64,000 nt of DNA from RYN-230 sp963837335 (GCA_963837335.1 CAWINS010000065.1:1-64000), one strand, 5' to 3'; counted from the stretch's first letter, positions 28,334-37,229 are shown. The notes: generated by a model from the letters alone, not told the origin. Numbers and translations are program-made.

Positions 28334-28912
28334 TCACCTAAACGAGAACCCGGTCGGGCTGTGCCCCGTAATTTTGTACGGGCGGGACGCGGCGGGAGCG
28401 GTCAGGGTGCTGTGCGTGCTGGTGTGGTATTTCCGGACCGAGCCGCGCATCTGCGGCAATGGCTTGCCCTCCGCGTAGGCCTCGCCGTAAACGGACACAG
28501 ACGACGTCCGGAAGCCCGGTGCGTCATAGTGCCCGACCGTCCGGCCGTCAAGCGTGATCTGGACCTGGCCGTGCGCCACGGTAAAACCGTAGCTGGTATA
28601 TGCATGGCCCCTGACCAGAGCCCCGGGACGGGTGGCGCTAGTGGGCTTAAAGCCCGTGTCCAGGCCGAGAAACCCGCTGGCGTCCCACGACGATACGAAC
28701 AGGTGCTGGCCGGTGTCCCCGTAGTAGGTCGGGTCCGTCATCACACCCACCTCGTATGTCCGGTGGCGGCTTCCCTTGACCAGCATCTCGGTCAGCGAGT
28801 GGTCGTTCCCGGCACCCATTGCCTCGGGCCGGGCGTAGAAACTGACCGACGCGCTCATGGGGGCCGCACCCGAGTTGTAGGCTGTGGCCCAGAAGTACGC
28901 CCCGGCGATCAT
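28334..28912 (-). CDS. Hypothetical secreted-type beta protein
   Basis: 192 residues, no catalytic motif recognised. Alternating hydrophobic strands with many Tyr, Trp and Gly (YEVGVMTDPTYYGDTGQHLFV, GHAYTSYGFTVAHGQVQITL) suggest a beta-sandwich. The EVG...D...HLFV..W pattern faintly recalls neprosin-like domains, but that is weak. No signal peptide is seen in this frame, although the start overlaps a 62-codon frame upstream that could hold the real N-terminus if an indel separates them. A secreted or surface protein is a guess. Confidence 0.45.
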   Translation of the reverse strand: MIAGAYFWATAYNSGAAPMSASVSFYARPEAMGAGNDHSLTEMLVKGSRHRTYEVGVMTDPTYYGDTGQHLFVSSWDASGFLGLDTGFKPTSATRPGALVRGHAYTSYGFTVAHGQVQITLDGRTVGHYDAPGFRTSSVSVYGEAYAEGKPLPQMRGSVRKYHTSTHSTLTAPAASRPYKITGHSPTGFSFR

Positions 28913-29097
28913 GACGCCACCGCAGGCAGATCCACCGCAGTCGGCGGCCCGGCATATCCCGAGCGGGCAATGGTGGCTGGCCCGGTGTTCACCGACTTTA
29001 TCCGAATTGCGGATCCCGGCGTTTCAAAGATAACCAGGCTCGTGTGCAGCCGGCTCTCCCGCTTATTGATCGAGAGCGAAAACCGCTGCTCAGCCAC
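28909..29097 (-). CDS. Short open frame upstream of the beta protein
   Basis: 62 residues from ATG 29097 (MAEQRFSLSINKRESRLHTS, then LVIFETPGSAIRIKSVNTG). Its TGA overlaps the ATG of the next minus-strand gene. Codon choice is intermediate. It may be the displaced N-terminus of that gene or a coupled small protein. I recognise no domain. Confidence 0.3.
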   Translation of the reverse strand: MAEQRFSLSINKRESRLHTSLVIFETPGSAIRIKSVNTGPATIARSGYAGPPTAVDLPAVAS

Positions 29098-29197
29098 TGT
29101 GCCCCCGGGGCTCGGGCTAGACCGAAATTTCCTTCCGCCTAGCGCATTTCTTCACGTTGTTTCGACTGTCGCACCTGCCTCCCTCCTGTGGGTCGCC

Positions 29198-29323
29198 CAA
29201 GAGGGGTAGGTGGCCTACGCTGAGTGAATGAAATGAAGGGGCCTGGCGGCCATTTTCATCCAAGAGGGGTAGGCGGCCTACGCCAAGTGGATGAGATAAG
29301 GCGGCCTGCCGGCTATGTGCGGC
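29198..29323. repeat. 63-bp direct repeat, two copies, each with a GTAGG-N3-CCTAC dyad
   Basis: CAAGAGGGGTAGGYGGCCTA starts at 29198 and again exactly 63 bases later at 29261; similarity continues through AGTGRATGARATRARG. Each copy has the inverted repeat GTAGG-NGG-CCTAC. Lying about 60-190 bases before the next + strand gene, the pair could be a double operator: 63 bp is six helical turns, which puts both sites on one face of the DNA. Confidence 0.7.
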
Positions 29324-29384
29324 CCCCACGCACCGCGATCTCGGCCACAGTCGCCGCGCAGGGGATACGTGACAGCATGAGCGG

Positions 29385-30730
29385 GTGACGGAGTTCGACG
29401 CGGAGCTATACCTGCGGCTGGCCGCGGAGCGCACGCTGCTGGACGCCCCGGGCGATGACGGCCACGTCGCGGATTCGCCGCTGGAGGTAGCCGGGCACGC
29501 GCTAGTGGCGGTGCGGGCGATCAGCGCCGGCGCGGCCCAGTCAGTCGTGGACGACTACTACCTGGCCCTGGCCTACCGCCGGGGTGAGCATCCCCACCGT
29601 CAGCTGCGGGGGCTGCGTTCGGCAGCCGCCGCAGCCAGCCCCCGCCCCAGCCTGGCCACGCTGCGGGCGGTGCCGTGCCGGCGGCTCATCGAGCAGCCGT
29701 GGGGCCAGTTGTTCCTCCGCTACCTGGTCCTGCGGTCCGGGTCAACTTCGCTGCAGGTGAAAATGACCGCCGCGGCGGTCCCGCCCGGCCCGGCGAGCCT
29801 GCCGGCCGGGCCTGGATTCGCGAGCGCCGTGTCCAGGACCCGCGTCACCCGGTCCGGCCCGGTCCGGGGGCCGGCGCCAGCGGTCCGGGCTTTCCCCAGC
29901 AGCTCTCCCTCACCGACGACCGCGGGACAACGGTGTCCGCCGGCCTGTCGGGCGGCGGCGGCGACAGTGCGTGGGACGGCGAGTTCGGGGCCAGCCCGGG
30001 GCTCGCCGAGGAAACCGCCTGGATCGAGGTGCTCGGCGAGCGGGTCGAGCTGCCGGCTGCGCCTTCCCCGCCTGCCGAGACCTGGGTCGAGCCCCTGGGC
30101 GGCCAGGATCCGGCCCTGGCCTACCTGTGGGCCAGGGTCGCGGCCCTGACCCAGTTTCACGCGACCCCCAACGTCGAATCGTCCATCGAGGCGCTCGTCG
30201 CGGCCGGCTCGCTGGCTCCCGGTGACCCGGCCCTCGCGGAGGTGCGGGACGTGGCGGCCCAGCTCTCCGGCCGCGGGAGCCGCGCCCGCGGCGCGGGCCG
30301 CCCGGGCCCGCTCCCCGAGCCGTGGCGGTCCCTGCTGGCCCGGCGCGGCCAGGCCGGAGGCCCCGAAGGGCTCGTGGTGGCGGGCGTGACCGCCCCGGAG
30401 TTCGACGGGATCACGGTCGCGGTGCTGGCCGTGCGGTCCGCGGAGGAGGGGTTCTCCGCCGACGTCGAGACCGTGCCCGGCCTGCAGCACTGGCCGGTGT
30501 TCCGGAGGGCTGTCGACGAGCCGATTCTGGCCTGGTGGGCCGCGGACGACCGTGGCCACCACTATCTCGGCCGGCCCGGCAGCTGGCACTCCGGCCCGGA
30601 CCATGGCGGCGGGCAGATCGAGTTCTGGCCCGCGCTGGACCCCGCGGCGAGGGTGCTCGACATCATGCCCACCACGATGACCGCGCGGGCCGTGATCCGG
30701 GTACCGCTGCGCTGGGATGAAGACCGATGA
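29385..30730 (+). CDS. Unknown protein, first gene of a two-gene unit (probable frame shift)
   Basis: The first frame (GTG 29385, VTEFDAELYLRLAAERTLLD ... RRLIEQPWGQLFLRYLVL) is good until about 29750. From about 29880 a different frame is good (GPGFPQQLSLTDDRGTTVSAGLSGGGGD ... RVLDIMPTTMTARAVIRVPLRWDEDR). Joined, they give about 448 residues: an N-terminal helical region and a beta-rich domain, followed by a C-terminal part with Trp-rich strands (WWAADDRGHHYLGRPGSWHS). I recognise no family. Its stop overlaps the next start as ATGA. The 63-bp repeats lie just upstream and may regulate it. Confidence 0.55.
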
Positions 30731-31623
30731 GCACGCCGTGGTGGCGCGGGGTGCCACCGGCCGTGGCCACGGTGTCCTGTGCCGGCCGGGAGCACCAGCT
30801 GCGCTGGGCGGCCGGGGAACTGCGGGTCCCCGGCCACCCCGACCTCGAGAGTGAGAAGATCCTCAGGGCGCTGGCCGGGGAGAGTTACGCCTGCCTGGAC
30901 GTGCTGGAGGCGTGGCAGGTGCATGCCGACGACCTGCGGGTCCTGATCCTGGCCAGCCGCGGGCCCGCCGATCCGGTGGCGGTCCGGCTCGAGGAGCCTG
31001 GGCCCACGGGCTGGACTGGCTGGACCGGCCGGACGGCAGCGGCCAGGATGCAGCGCCGCCGGTCGGCCGTGACTGCGGTGCTGGGCGGCGGAGCGCCAGC
31101 GTCGAGGGAGCATGAGGACCCCCTGGCCACGCTGCTCAGCCTGGGCGGCCCGATGCAGACCCGGCTGACGGCCACGGTCGCCGCGGCCTGGCGGGAACGG
31201 CTCCGCGACGGGGCCGCGGCCGCGGACGCAGCCGCCGCGCCCGCGGATGCGGCCGCGCCCGCGGATGCGGCCGTGCCGGCGGGTGCGGCCGCGGTTGAAG
31301 CGGCCCGGCCGGCGCTGCACGCGGCGTTGTACGGCCGGGTGGTGGCCACCCTGCGGGCCTGGTCCGGGCGCCCGGACCTCCGGGTCGGGCTGACCATGAT
31401 CGGGGAATCGGACCCGGCGGCCCTGGCCCCCGACGGCGACGGGATCGCGGTGGAACTGCCGTTCGGCTGGATCAGCGACGTGTGGGCCCGGGGCCTGGGA
31501 ACCTGCTGGGATCGGTTCATCCTGGCCGCGGCGCCGGCCGGGGACGGGTGGGCCCTGTCTGCCGTGGCTCCCGACCTGGGCCCGCCCGCCGAGATCACGA
31601 TCACCGGCGCCCCGCCCGGCTAA
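30727..31623 (+). CDS. Unknown protein, second gene of the two-gene unit
   Basis: 298 residues starting MSTPWWRGVPPAVATVSCAGREHQL. The first 90 residues look like a compact alpha/beta domain. The middle has an Ala/Pro/Asp low-complexity repeat (ADAAAAPADAAAPADAAVPA, about 162-185). The C-terminus has strands (VAVELPFGWISDVWARGLGT, CWDRFILAAAP). No motif I know. Coupling by ATGA overlap suggests it works with the preceding protein. Confidence 0.65.
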   Translation: MSTPWWRGVPPAVATVSCAGREHQLRWAAGELRVPGHPDLESEKILRALAGESYACLDVLEAWQVHADDLRVLILASRGPADPVAVRLEEPGPTGWTGWTGRTAAARMQRRRSAVTAVLGGGAPASREHEDPLATLLSLGGPMQTRLTATVAAAWRERLRDGAAAADAAAAPADAAAPADAAVPAGAAAVEAARPALHAALYGRVVATLRAWSGRPDLRVGLTMIGESDPAALAPDGDGIAVELPFGWISDVWARGLGTCWDRFILAAAPAGDGWALSAVAPDLGPPAEITITGAPPG

Positions 31624-31645
31624 CCCCTCCGCGATCGGGCCGGGT

Positions 31646-32140
31646 TTAGCGCCTCCGGGCCTGGCGGGCGTGCTTGCGGGCGCAGCGCCGGCAGGCGGGC
31701 ACCGTGCCCGCGATGGCCACGGCCGGGACTCCCAGTAACCAGTGACGGCGCTGGTAGCGGCACGGTTCCCCGGGAGCGGGCCGGGGCAGGGCCGGAGCCG
31801 GGCACGACGGCGTGGCCGCCGGGTCCAGGTGCACCCACTGGTGCGGCTGGATGCCCACCGCCCACCGCAGCGGATGACCGGCCGTGCATACCACGCCGGA
31901 CAGTTCGGGCACCACGGACAGGCCCCGCGGCAACCCGGCCGGGGCAGGCTGGGCCGCCTCGGCGGCCACCCGGAAGTCCCGCTCGGACACCAGCGCCGCG
32001 GCCGCGGCCAGTTCCCAGCGGGCCAGGTGGGTGCCGTCGCAGCGGCAGTGCACGCCCCGGGGAGCCTGGCAGGCGCGGCAGGCCAGGCTGCGTACCGCCT
32101 CGGCCAGGTCGGCAGGCATCGCTCCGCTGATAGCGGTCAT
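31646..32140 (-). CDS. Small zinc-finger-containing hypothetical protein
   Basis: 164 residues. The N-terminus has CRACQAPRGVHCRCDGTHLA followed by RW, close to the C-x2-C-x(n)-C...H pattern of the actinobacterial/phage DNA-binding zinc-finger domain (CPxCGAxPGxxC...H..R). A second Cys set lies at the C-terminus (VPACRRCARKHARQARRR), which is very basic. Probably binds nucleic acid; target unknown. ATG 32140 is chosen because GGGGGG precedes it at proper distance; an ATG 11 codons earlier has none. Confidence 0.65.
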   Translation of the reverse strand: MTAISGAMPADLAEAVRSLACRACQAPRGVHCRCDGTHLARWELAAAAALVSERDFRVAAEAAQPAPAGLPRGLSVVPELSGVVCTAGHPLRWAVGIQPHQWVHLDPAATPSCPAPALPRPAPGEPCRYQRRHWLLGVPAVAIAGTVPACRRCARKHARQARRR

Positions 32141-32327
32141 AAGCCCCCCAGGCGCTATCGTGCGCCTACCCATCGTAATTGCGCAGGGGCCGAGAGGTCA
32201 CGCTGTGAACACAACCCGCCGCGTAGCGGCCGGCCGCAATACCGCGCGGCCCGGCGGGGTGCCTGGCGCCGATCCGTAATCAGGAGCGGTTATCCGTGGT
32301 GCGGACCGGGCGGCCCTGCCGGTCGGG

Positions 32328-33272
32328 TCACGCCAGGCAGGTGAGCGGCGCGCCGCCGTTATAGGCGACCATGTCGGCCAGCGCGGCCGGCACGTCGATG
32401 GGCCCGCCGCGCGGGGTCCCGGCGAGTTCGGCGCAGGCCCGGTGCAGGTTGCCGACGATCCGCTCAGGGTCGGCCCAGCCGGCGAACCGGCCCAGGTCGG
32501 TGTCCCGGGCCGCGGCGAGCGGGGTCACGCCGGCCGCCTGGGCGCGGGTAGCGACCTCGAGCACGAACCGGAGGTAGTCCAGCGTCGCGTCGAGCGGTCC
32601 CGTCCCCTCGAACACGGGACCGTGGCCCGGCACGATGAGCCGGGCGCCGAGCGGCGCCACGACCTGCTCCAGCACCTCCACCGCGCCGGCCACCGAGCCC
32701 ATCAGCAGGAACGGCGTGCCCCCATTGAAGATCAGGTCGCCGCAGAACAGCACGGAGCGGTCCGGGATCCAGACGATCGAGTCATTGGTGGTGTGCGCGG
32801 CGGTCCCGACATAACGCACGGACGCCCTCAGGTCCCCGGCGTGCACGGCGATCTCATCGGTGAACGTGACAAAGGGCGGGTCGAGGGTCAGTTCACCCCA
32901 GTCCGGGCCGTCCCAGAAGGGCAGCTCGCGCGGCGGCCCGAAGGCGAGGGCCTCGGCCCGCGCGTTCTCATGGCCGACGATCGCCGCAGCCGGGAACAGG
33001 CAGTTGCCGAAGGTGTGGTCGCCGTGGTGGTGGGTGTTGACCACGGTGCGCACCGGCGCGGGCGTGACGGCCGCGATGGCGGCCTGGTAGGCGCGGGTCC
33101 GCCGGTGGGTCGCGCACGAGTTGACGCTGATGACGCCCTGCGGCCCGGTCAGGAAGCCGGCGTTGTTGATCCACCAGGTGCCGTCCGGCTGCAAATATGC
33201 ATATACACCAGGCGACACCTCCTGTACCTCAGGTCGGCCAGGCTCAGTGATGTCAACGTCCAGGCTGCTCAC
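32328..33272 (-). CDS. MBL-fold metallohydrolase
   Basis: Zinc hydrolase of 314 residues. Metal ligands are complete: NTHHHGDHTFGN (HxHxDH), GTAAHTTNDSIVWIP, LFCGDLIFNGGTPF (Asp) and IVPGHGPVFEG (His). The branch resembles cyclase/lactonase-like proteins of actinobacteria; substrate unknown. It starts at GTG 33272 behind CAGGAGGAC. The first 30 codons use unusual A/T-ending codons (GGT GTA TAT GCA TAT TTG) compared with the rest, and the same protein start occurs as a remnant at 34027. The DHFR-like gene sits between the two starts. Confidence 0.88.
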   Translation of the reverse strand: MSSLDVDITEPGRPEVQEVSPGVYAYLQPDGTWWINNAGFLTGPQGVISVNSCATHRRTRAYQAAIAAVTPAPVRTVVNTHHHGDHTFGNCLFPAAAIVGHENARAEALAFGPPRELPFWDGPDWGELTLDPPFVTFTDEIAVHAGDLRASVRYVGTAAHTTNDSIVWIPDRSVLFCGDLIFNGGTPFLLMGSVAGAVEVLEQVVAPLGARLIVPGHGPVFEGTGPLDATLDYLRFVLEVATRAQAAGVTPLAAARDTDLGRFAGWADPERIVGNLHRACAELAGTPRGGPIDVPAALADMVAYNGGAPLTCLA

Positions 33273-33314
33273 GATGTCCTCCTGTCGTTCCCGTTGCGTC
33301 GGATAACCGGGGAA

Positions 33315-33893
33315 CTACTTGCGGACGCGGAACCGGAGGATGGTGACGCCACCCGCCTGCGTGCTGCTGACCGGTTCCAGGTCTATCCTGGCGAGGCCCG
33401 GGGAGGAGTAGAACCGGATGCCGTCGCCGAGCAGCACTGGCAGGACGTATACCAGGATCTCGTCGACGAGTCCCCGCTGCAGGCACTGGCCGGCCACGTC
33501 GGCGCCGAGGATTTCGAGGTTCTTGCCGCCCGCCGCGTCCAGTGCCGTGGCGACCGCTTCCCCGATGTCACCGCTGAGGTACGTGACATCCGGGTCCGGC
33601 GGTTCCGGCGGCCTATGGGTGAGGACGAACGTGGGTCCGGAGAAGGGGTAGCCCTCGTCGCTCGATGCTGACCCCCGCTCGTTGCCGGCGTCCATCCTGG
33701 CGCCTACCTCGTCGGTCCGCCGGCCGACGAGCATGGCGCCGGTGGCCGCCGCGGTCTCCGTCAGCCAGGCCGCGTCCGGCTCTATGAAGTCGAAGATCCA
33801 GTCCATCGCGTCGCCGGGACCGGCGATGAAGCCGTCAAGCGACATCGACCTGTTCACGACCACCTTGCCGTGTCCGGTGCTCGTGTCGCTCAT
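33315..33893 (-). CDS. Dihydrofolate reductase family protein (RibD C-terminal-like)
   Basis: 192 residues, YwjB/RibD-type NADPH reductase fold rather than classical FolA. Begins VVVNRSMSLDGFIAGPGDAMDW, with GAMLVGRRTDEVGAR, PTFVLTHRPPEPPD, the nucleotide region GGKNLEILGADVAGQCLQRGLVDEILVYVLPVLLGDGIRF and VTILRFRVRK. Natural substrates of this group are largely unknown. Its ATG overlaps the stop of the broken MBL start (ATGA), so it is now translated by coupling to that remnant. The intact MBL gene follows 42 bases later. Confidence 0.87.
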   Translation of the reverse strand: MSDTSTGHGKVVVNRSMSLDGFIAGPGDAMDWIFDFIEPDAAWLTETAAATGAMLVGRRTDEVGARMDAGNERGSASSDEGYPFSGPTFVLTHRPPEPPDPDVTYLSGDIGEAVATALDAAGGKNLEILGADVAGQCLQRGLVDEILVYVLPVLLGDGIRFYSSPGLARIDLEPVSSTQAGGVTILRFRVRK

Positions 33894-34027
33894 CCTGTTC
33901 CTCCCAACCGGCCCCGAGAAACTCTCCGCTTGGACCCGTCGGGCTGGATGTAGGCGTAGACGCCGGCCGGCACCTCGTGCACCTCGGGCCGTCCCGGGAC
34001 GGTGATATCGCTGGGCAGGCTGCTCAT
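33890..34027 (-). pseudogene. Remnant: first 31 codons of a second MBL-fold gene
   Basis: From ATG 34027, behind GGAAGGAG, the frame reads MSSLPSDITVPGRPEVHEVP then AGVYAYIQPDGS. It matches the start of the intact neighbour (MSSLDVDITEPGRPEVQEVS then PGVYAYLQPDGT) almost residue for residue. Homology stops abruptly after DGS; fourteen unrelated residues follow up to a TGA that overlaps the DHFR-like start. The Shine-Dalgarno and start are therefore kept and now lead the DHFR-like gene. This looks like a tandem duplicate or insertion followed by deletion. Confidence 0.8.
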
Positions 34028-34084
34028 CGGGCTCTCCTTCCGAGGGCCCAACCTAACCGCGCCCGGGAGTCTCCGGGGACGTGA

Positions 34085-34684
34085 TCACACCGAGGCCGCC
34101 ACCCGGTGCCGGACCCGGCCGACGGCTGACCTGACCCGGAACGCCGCCGCGATCTCCATCACGCCGTAGATGATCAGCCATATGCCGAGCACCAGGGCCA
34201 GCGTCACCAGCGAGATGCCCGGTTCGGCCAGCACGATGATTCCGGCCAGGATGCTGAGCACCCCGACGAAGCCGGTCCAGCCCCGGTTCGGGTAGTCCCG
34301 GTGGGCCAGCGCGTTGAAGATCTCCGAGAAGCCGTTGACGATCCAGAAGATGCCCAGCAGCAGGGCCAGCGCCGCCACCGAGACCGCCAAGTGGCGGATC
34401 GCGTACAGGCCGATGATGAAGGCGAACAACCCCAGCACGGCGCTCAGCACCCGGACGCCGCCGGACGCGCCGTCGCCTGCGAACGCGCTGACGAACTGGA
34501 AGATGCCGACCACGACCAGCTGGATGCCGAACAGCACCGCGATCGCGACGACCGTCGGGCCGGGCCACGCCACGGCGGCCACGCCGGCCAGGAGCGTAAG
34601 GATGCCAAAGGCCAGCAGCCAGATCCAGTGCCGGCCGATCGAGGCGATCAAGTCAGTGGCGTCGGTACGGGGGGAAGGACTCAT
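34085..34684 (-). CDS. HdeD-like (DUF308) membrane protein
   Basis: 199 residues with six predicted membrane helices in three pairs (WIWLLAFGILTLLAGVAAV, VVAIAVLFGIQLVVVGIFQFV, SAVLGLFAFIIGLYAIRHLA, AALALLLGIFWIVNGFSEIF, FVGVLSILAGIIVLAEP, VTLALVLGIWLIIYGVMEIA). The repeat pattern with F/W-R-D loops is typical of the HdeD family, first known from acid resistance in enterobacteria; function in actinobacteria is not established. A perfect dyad lies 43-68 bases upstream. Confidence 0.87.
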   Translation of the reverse strand: MSPSPRTDATDLIASIGRHWIWLLAFGILTLLAGVAAVAWPGPTVVAIAVLFGIQLVVVGIFQFVSAFAGDGASGGVRVLSAVLGLFAFIIGLYAIRHLAVSVAALALLLGIFWIVNGFSEIFNALAHRDYPNRGWTGFVGVLSILAGIIVLAEPGISLVTLALVLGIWLIIYGVMEIAAAFRVRSAVGRVRHRVAASV

Positions 34685-34726
34685 CTGGGGCTCCAGCGGA
34701 AGTCAGGACAGGCACCACTCCAGCAT

Positions 34727-34752
34727 CATGGACAACCCCCGTACTGTCCATG
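34727..34752 (-). promoter_or_regulatory. 8-bp perfect dyad upstream of the HdeD-like gene
   Basis: CATGGACA (34727-34734) and TGTCCATG (34745-34752), spacer 10 bases. The spacing fits a dimeric repressor site or an RNA hairpin in the leader. Confidence 0.45.
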
Positions 34753-34819
34753 TCCCGGCCGCACAATAGAAGCCGCCCAGTATGTGCGGCCTGGCCCACG
34801 GGGCCGCCCGGCGGCTAGC

Positions 34820-34857
34820 GGAATGGCCGGCGGCGAGCGGAATGGCCGGCGGCGAGC
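34820..34857. repeat. 19-bp tandem repeat, two copies
   Basis: GGAATGGCCGGCGGCGAGC occurs twice head to tail in the gap between the HdeD-like gene and the first SGNH hydrolase gene. The remaining gap (34858-34955) holds the promoter side of the SGNH gene and an AT-richer tract. Confidence 0.8.
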
Positions 34858-34955
34858 GGCCGTATACCTGCGCTTTGACTGCTGTAGATTTGTTTGCCTA
34901 TCTTCGTTCATCTCTACGTCAGTAATGTGCCGGGCGACCGGGGCGGGGAGCAAGC

Positions 34956-35798
34956 ATGCACCGGACGCCCGAGGTTTCGCGTCCTGCCTGGATGAAGGCG
35001 ATTTCACCGGACGGCGACGGGATGCGCCGGTCGCCGGTCGAGATCGTGGCCAACATGGCCTCCTATGTGACCAGGACGCCCATCGCGGACCGGTCCGGGC
35101 TGCGCGGCGGGTGGTTCGGCCGGTGGACCGACGGAGTGGTGGCCATGCGCGGCGATTGCGTCGCGTTCGCCAGCCACTGGGAGCAGCACAACGACCACAT
35201 CGCCACCGAGTCCGGGCCACTCTGGGTGGTGCTCGGTGACTCCACAGCCCAGGGCCTCGGCGCGCCGGGCCCGGAAAGCGGCTACGTCGGGCAGGTCCTG
35301 GCTGAGCTCCGGCAGCGGACCGGGCAGCGGTGGCGGGTGCTCAACCTCAGCACGTCCGGCGCGCTCATCCGCGATGTCCTGCACTACCAGCTGCCCCGGC
35401 TGCCTGCCGCCCCGGACCTTGTGACCTGCGGCATCGGTGCTAACGACATCCTGTACACCGCGCCGTCCCGGCTGTTCGCCGACCTGCGCACCCTGATAGC
35501 CACCTTGCCCGAGCAGACCGTCGTCCTGGATCTGCCCCTCCCCGGCGGGCTGTGGGGTGTGCTCGGCCGGTTCACCGTGCCCTACGTGGCGCGGGTCAAC
35601 CGGACCATCCACCAGGCCGCCCAGGCCAGCGGCCTGCCGGTCGCCGAGGTGTCCACGCATTTCCGGCCGCCGTGGCGCGGGAAGTTCGCCTCGGACTACT
35701 TTCACCCCAGCCAGGCTGGCTACCGCGACTGGGCCCGCGCCCTGCTGGCCGCGCTCCCGTCCGCCCCGCGCTGGGCGGAGACGGTTCCCGTTCGCTGA
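34956..35798 (+). CDS. SGNH/GDSL-type hydrolase 1
   Basis: Serine esterase/lipase of 280 residues. Block I is WVVLGDSTAQGLGAPGPESG (nucleophile Ser), block III GIGANDILY, block V DYFHPSQAGYRDWA (Asp and His). About 85 extra residues precede block I. ATG 34956 has GGGGAG at good spacing, but a shorter start at ATG 35022 is possible. GALIRDVLHYQLPRL resembles the same region of the second SGNH enzyme (GALVRDVASEQLPLAL) two genes on, so the pair may act on related surface lipids or acyl groups. Confidence 0.85.
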   Translation: MHRTPEVSRPAWMKAISPDGDGMRRSPVEIVANMASYVTRTPIADRSGLRGGWFGRWTDGVVAMRGDCVAFASHWEQHNDHIATESGPLWVVLGDSTAQGLGAPGPESGYVGQVLAELRQRTGQRWRVLNLSTSGALIRDVLHYQLPRLPAAPDLVTCGIGANDILYTAPSRLFADLRTLIATLPEQTVVLDLPLPGGLWGVLGRFTVPYVARVNRTIHQAAQASGLPVAEVSTHFRPPWRGKFASDYFHPSQAGYRDWARALLAALPSAPRWAETVPVR

Positions 35799-35933
35799 TT
35801 GGTGGGTGGTAATGCCGCCCATTGTTCGCGAAGTTGTCACGCTGAGTTACTGATTCATGAGCCTGGCCCCGTCAGGATCGGGGTGTGCACGTAGCGACCG
35901 TGCGGTGGGCTGAGGCGTGAGGCGGACTGAGGC

Positions 35934-37229
35934 GTGAGGGTGGTGCGGCTCGCCAACTATGTGGCCCCCGCGTCCGGGGGCCTCCGGACCTCGTTGCGGG
36001 AACTCGGCGCGGGGTACCTGGCCGCCGGGCACGAGCCGGTGCTCGTTATCCCCGGCGCCCGGCCGGGACGGCAGTTGACCGAGCAGGGGCTGGTCGTGAC
36101 CGTACCCGGATGGCGGGTGCCGGCCACCGGCGGGTACCGGGCCATCCTGGCCCGCCGGTCCCTGGGGCGGCTGCTCGGGCAACTGGAGCCCGACCGGCTC
36201 GAGGTGTCCGACCGCACCACGCTGCGCTGGACCGGCGCCTGGGCCCGGGCCCGCGGGGTCCGGTCCATGATGGTGTCGCACGACAGCCTGGCCGGGCTGA
36301 TGACCATGTTCAGCCCCCCGGGCGTGCCCGCGGCGTGGCTCGCCGACCAGTTCAACCGCAGCACCGCCCGCTCCTACGACGTGGTGGTGTGCACCACCGC
36401 ATGGGCGGCCGCCGAATTCCGCCGGCTGGGCGTGCCGAACCTGCTCCAGGTGCCGCTCGGCGTGGACCTGGCCTGCTTTCACCCCGGGCGCCGGGACGAG
36501 AGCCTGCGGTCCCGGCTCGCGCCGGGCGGCCAGGCCCTGCTCGTGCACTGCAGCCGCCTGTCGCCGGAAAAACGGCCGCGGCGAGCCCTGGGCGCCCTGG
36601 CCGAATTGCGCCGCCGCGGCCTGCCCGCCGTCCTCGTGGTCGCCGGGGACGGGCCGCAGCGCCGGTCGTTGCAGGCCCAGGCCCGGGGGCTGCCGGTCCG
36701 GTTCTTGCGGCACATCTCCGATCGCGCGGTGCTGGCCCGGCTGCTCGCGACCGCCGACGTGGTGATCGCGCCCGGGCCGGTCGAGACGTTTGGCCTCTCG
36801 GCCCTGGAGGCGCTGGCCAGCGGTACGCCCGTCGTGGTCAGCAGCCGGAGTGCCCTGCCCGGCATCGTCGGGCCGGCCGGCCTGACCACGGAGGACGATG
36901 ACGCGTCGTGTGCCGACGCCGTCGCGTCCTTGCTGGAGCGGGACGTGACCGGACGGCGCCGGCTGGCCCGGCAGCAGGCCGAGCGGTACGGCTGGCCCGC
37001 CGCGGTGCGCGGCTTCCTGGACGCGCACGGCCTGGCCACCGGGCCCGGTCTTCCCGGGGCGGGCTTCCGGGCCCGGCTCCAGGCGGCCGCGGCCAGGCGG
37101 GATACGGCGCGGGGGGATCCACCGCCGGGGCCCGCGGCCGGGGCGGGAGCCCGCCATGACCAGCACATCCGAGACTCGTCCCCGGGCGGCCGGGGAGATC
37201 CCGGTGATGCGTTTCGCGGCGCTGGGTGA
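35934..37229 (+). CDS. GT4 family glycosyltransferase, mannosyltransferase-like
   Basis: Retaining GT-B enzyme. The acceptor side starts VVRLANYVAPASGGLRTSLRELGAGYLAAGHE. The donor-binding side has VPLGVDLACFHPG, VHCSRLSPEKRPRRALGAL, VVAGDGPQR and the EX7E motif GPVETFGLSALEALASGTPVV. The closest type is the GDP-mannose-dependent, lipid-acceptor mannosyltransferases of actinobacteria. The start is GTG 35934. The last about 25 residues overlap the next gene in another frame, so the true end may be earlier if an indel is present. It heads a compact unit with SGNH hydrolase 2 and a desaturase. Confidence 0.87.
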   Translation: MRVVRLANYVAPASGGLRTSLRELGAGYLAAGHEPVLVIPGARPGRQLTEQGLVVTVPGWRVPATGGYRAILARRSLGRLLGQLEPDRLEVSDRTTLRWTGAWARARGVRSMMVSHDSLAGLMTMFSPPGVPAAWLADQFNRSTARSYDVVVCTTAWAAAEFRRLGVPNLLQVPLGVDLACFHPGRRDESLRSRLAPGGQALLVHCSRLSPEKRPRRALGALAELRRRGLPAVLVVAGDGPQRRSLQAQARGLPVRFLRHISDRAVLARLLATADVVIAPGPVETFGLSALEALASGTPVVVSSRSALPGIVGPAGLTTEDDDASCADAVASLLERDVTGRRRLARQQAERYGWPAAVRGFLDAHGLATGPGLPGAGFRARLQAAAARRDTARGDPPPGPAAGAGARHDQHIRDSSPGGRGDPGDAFRGAG

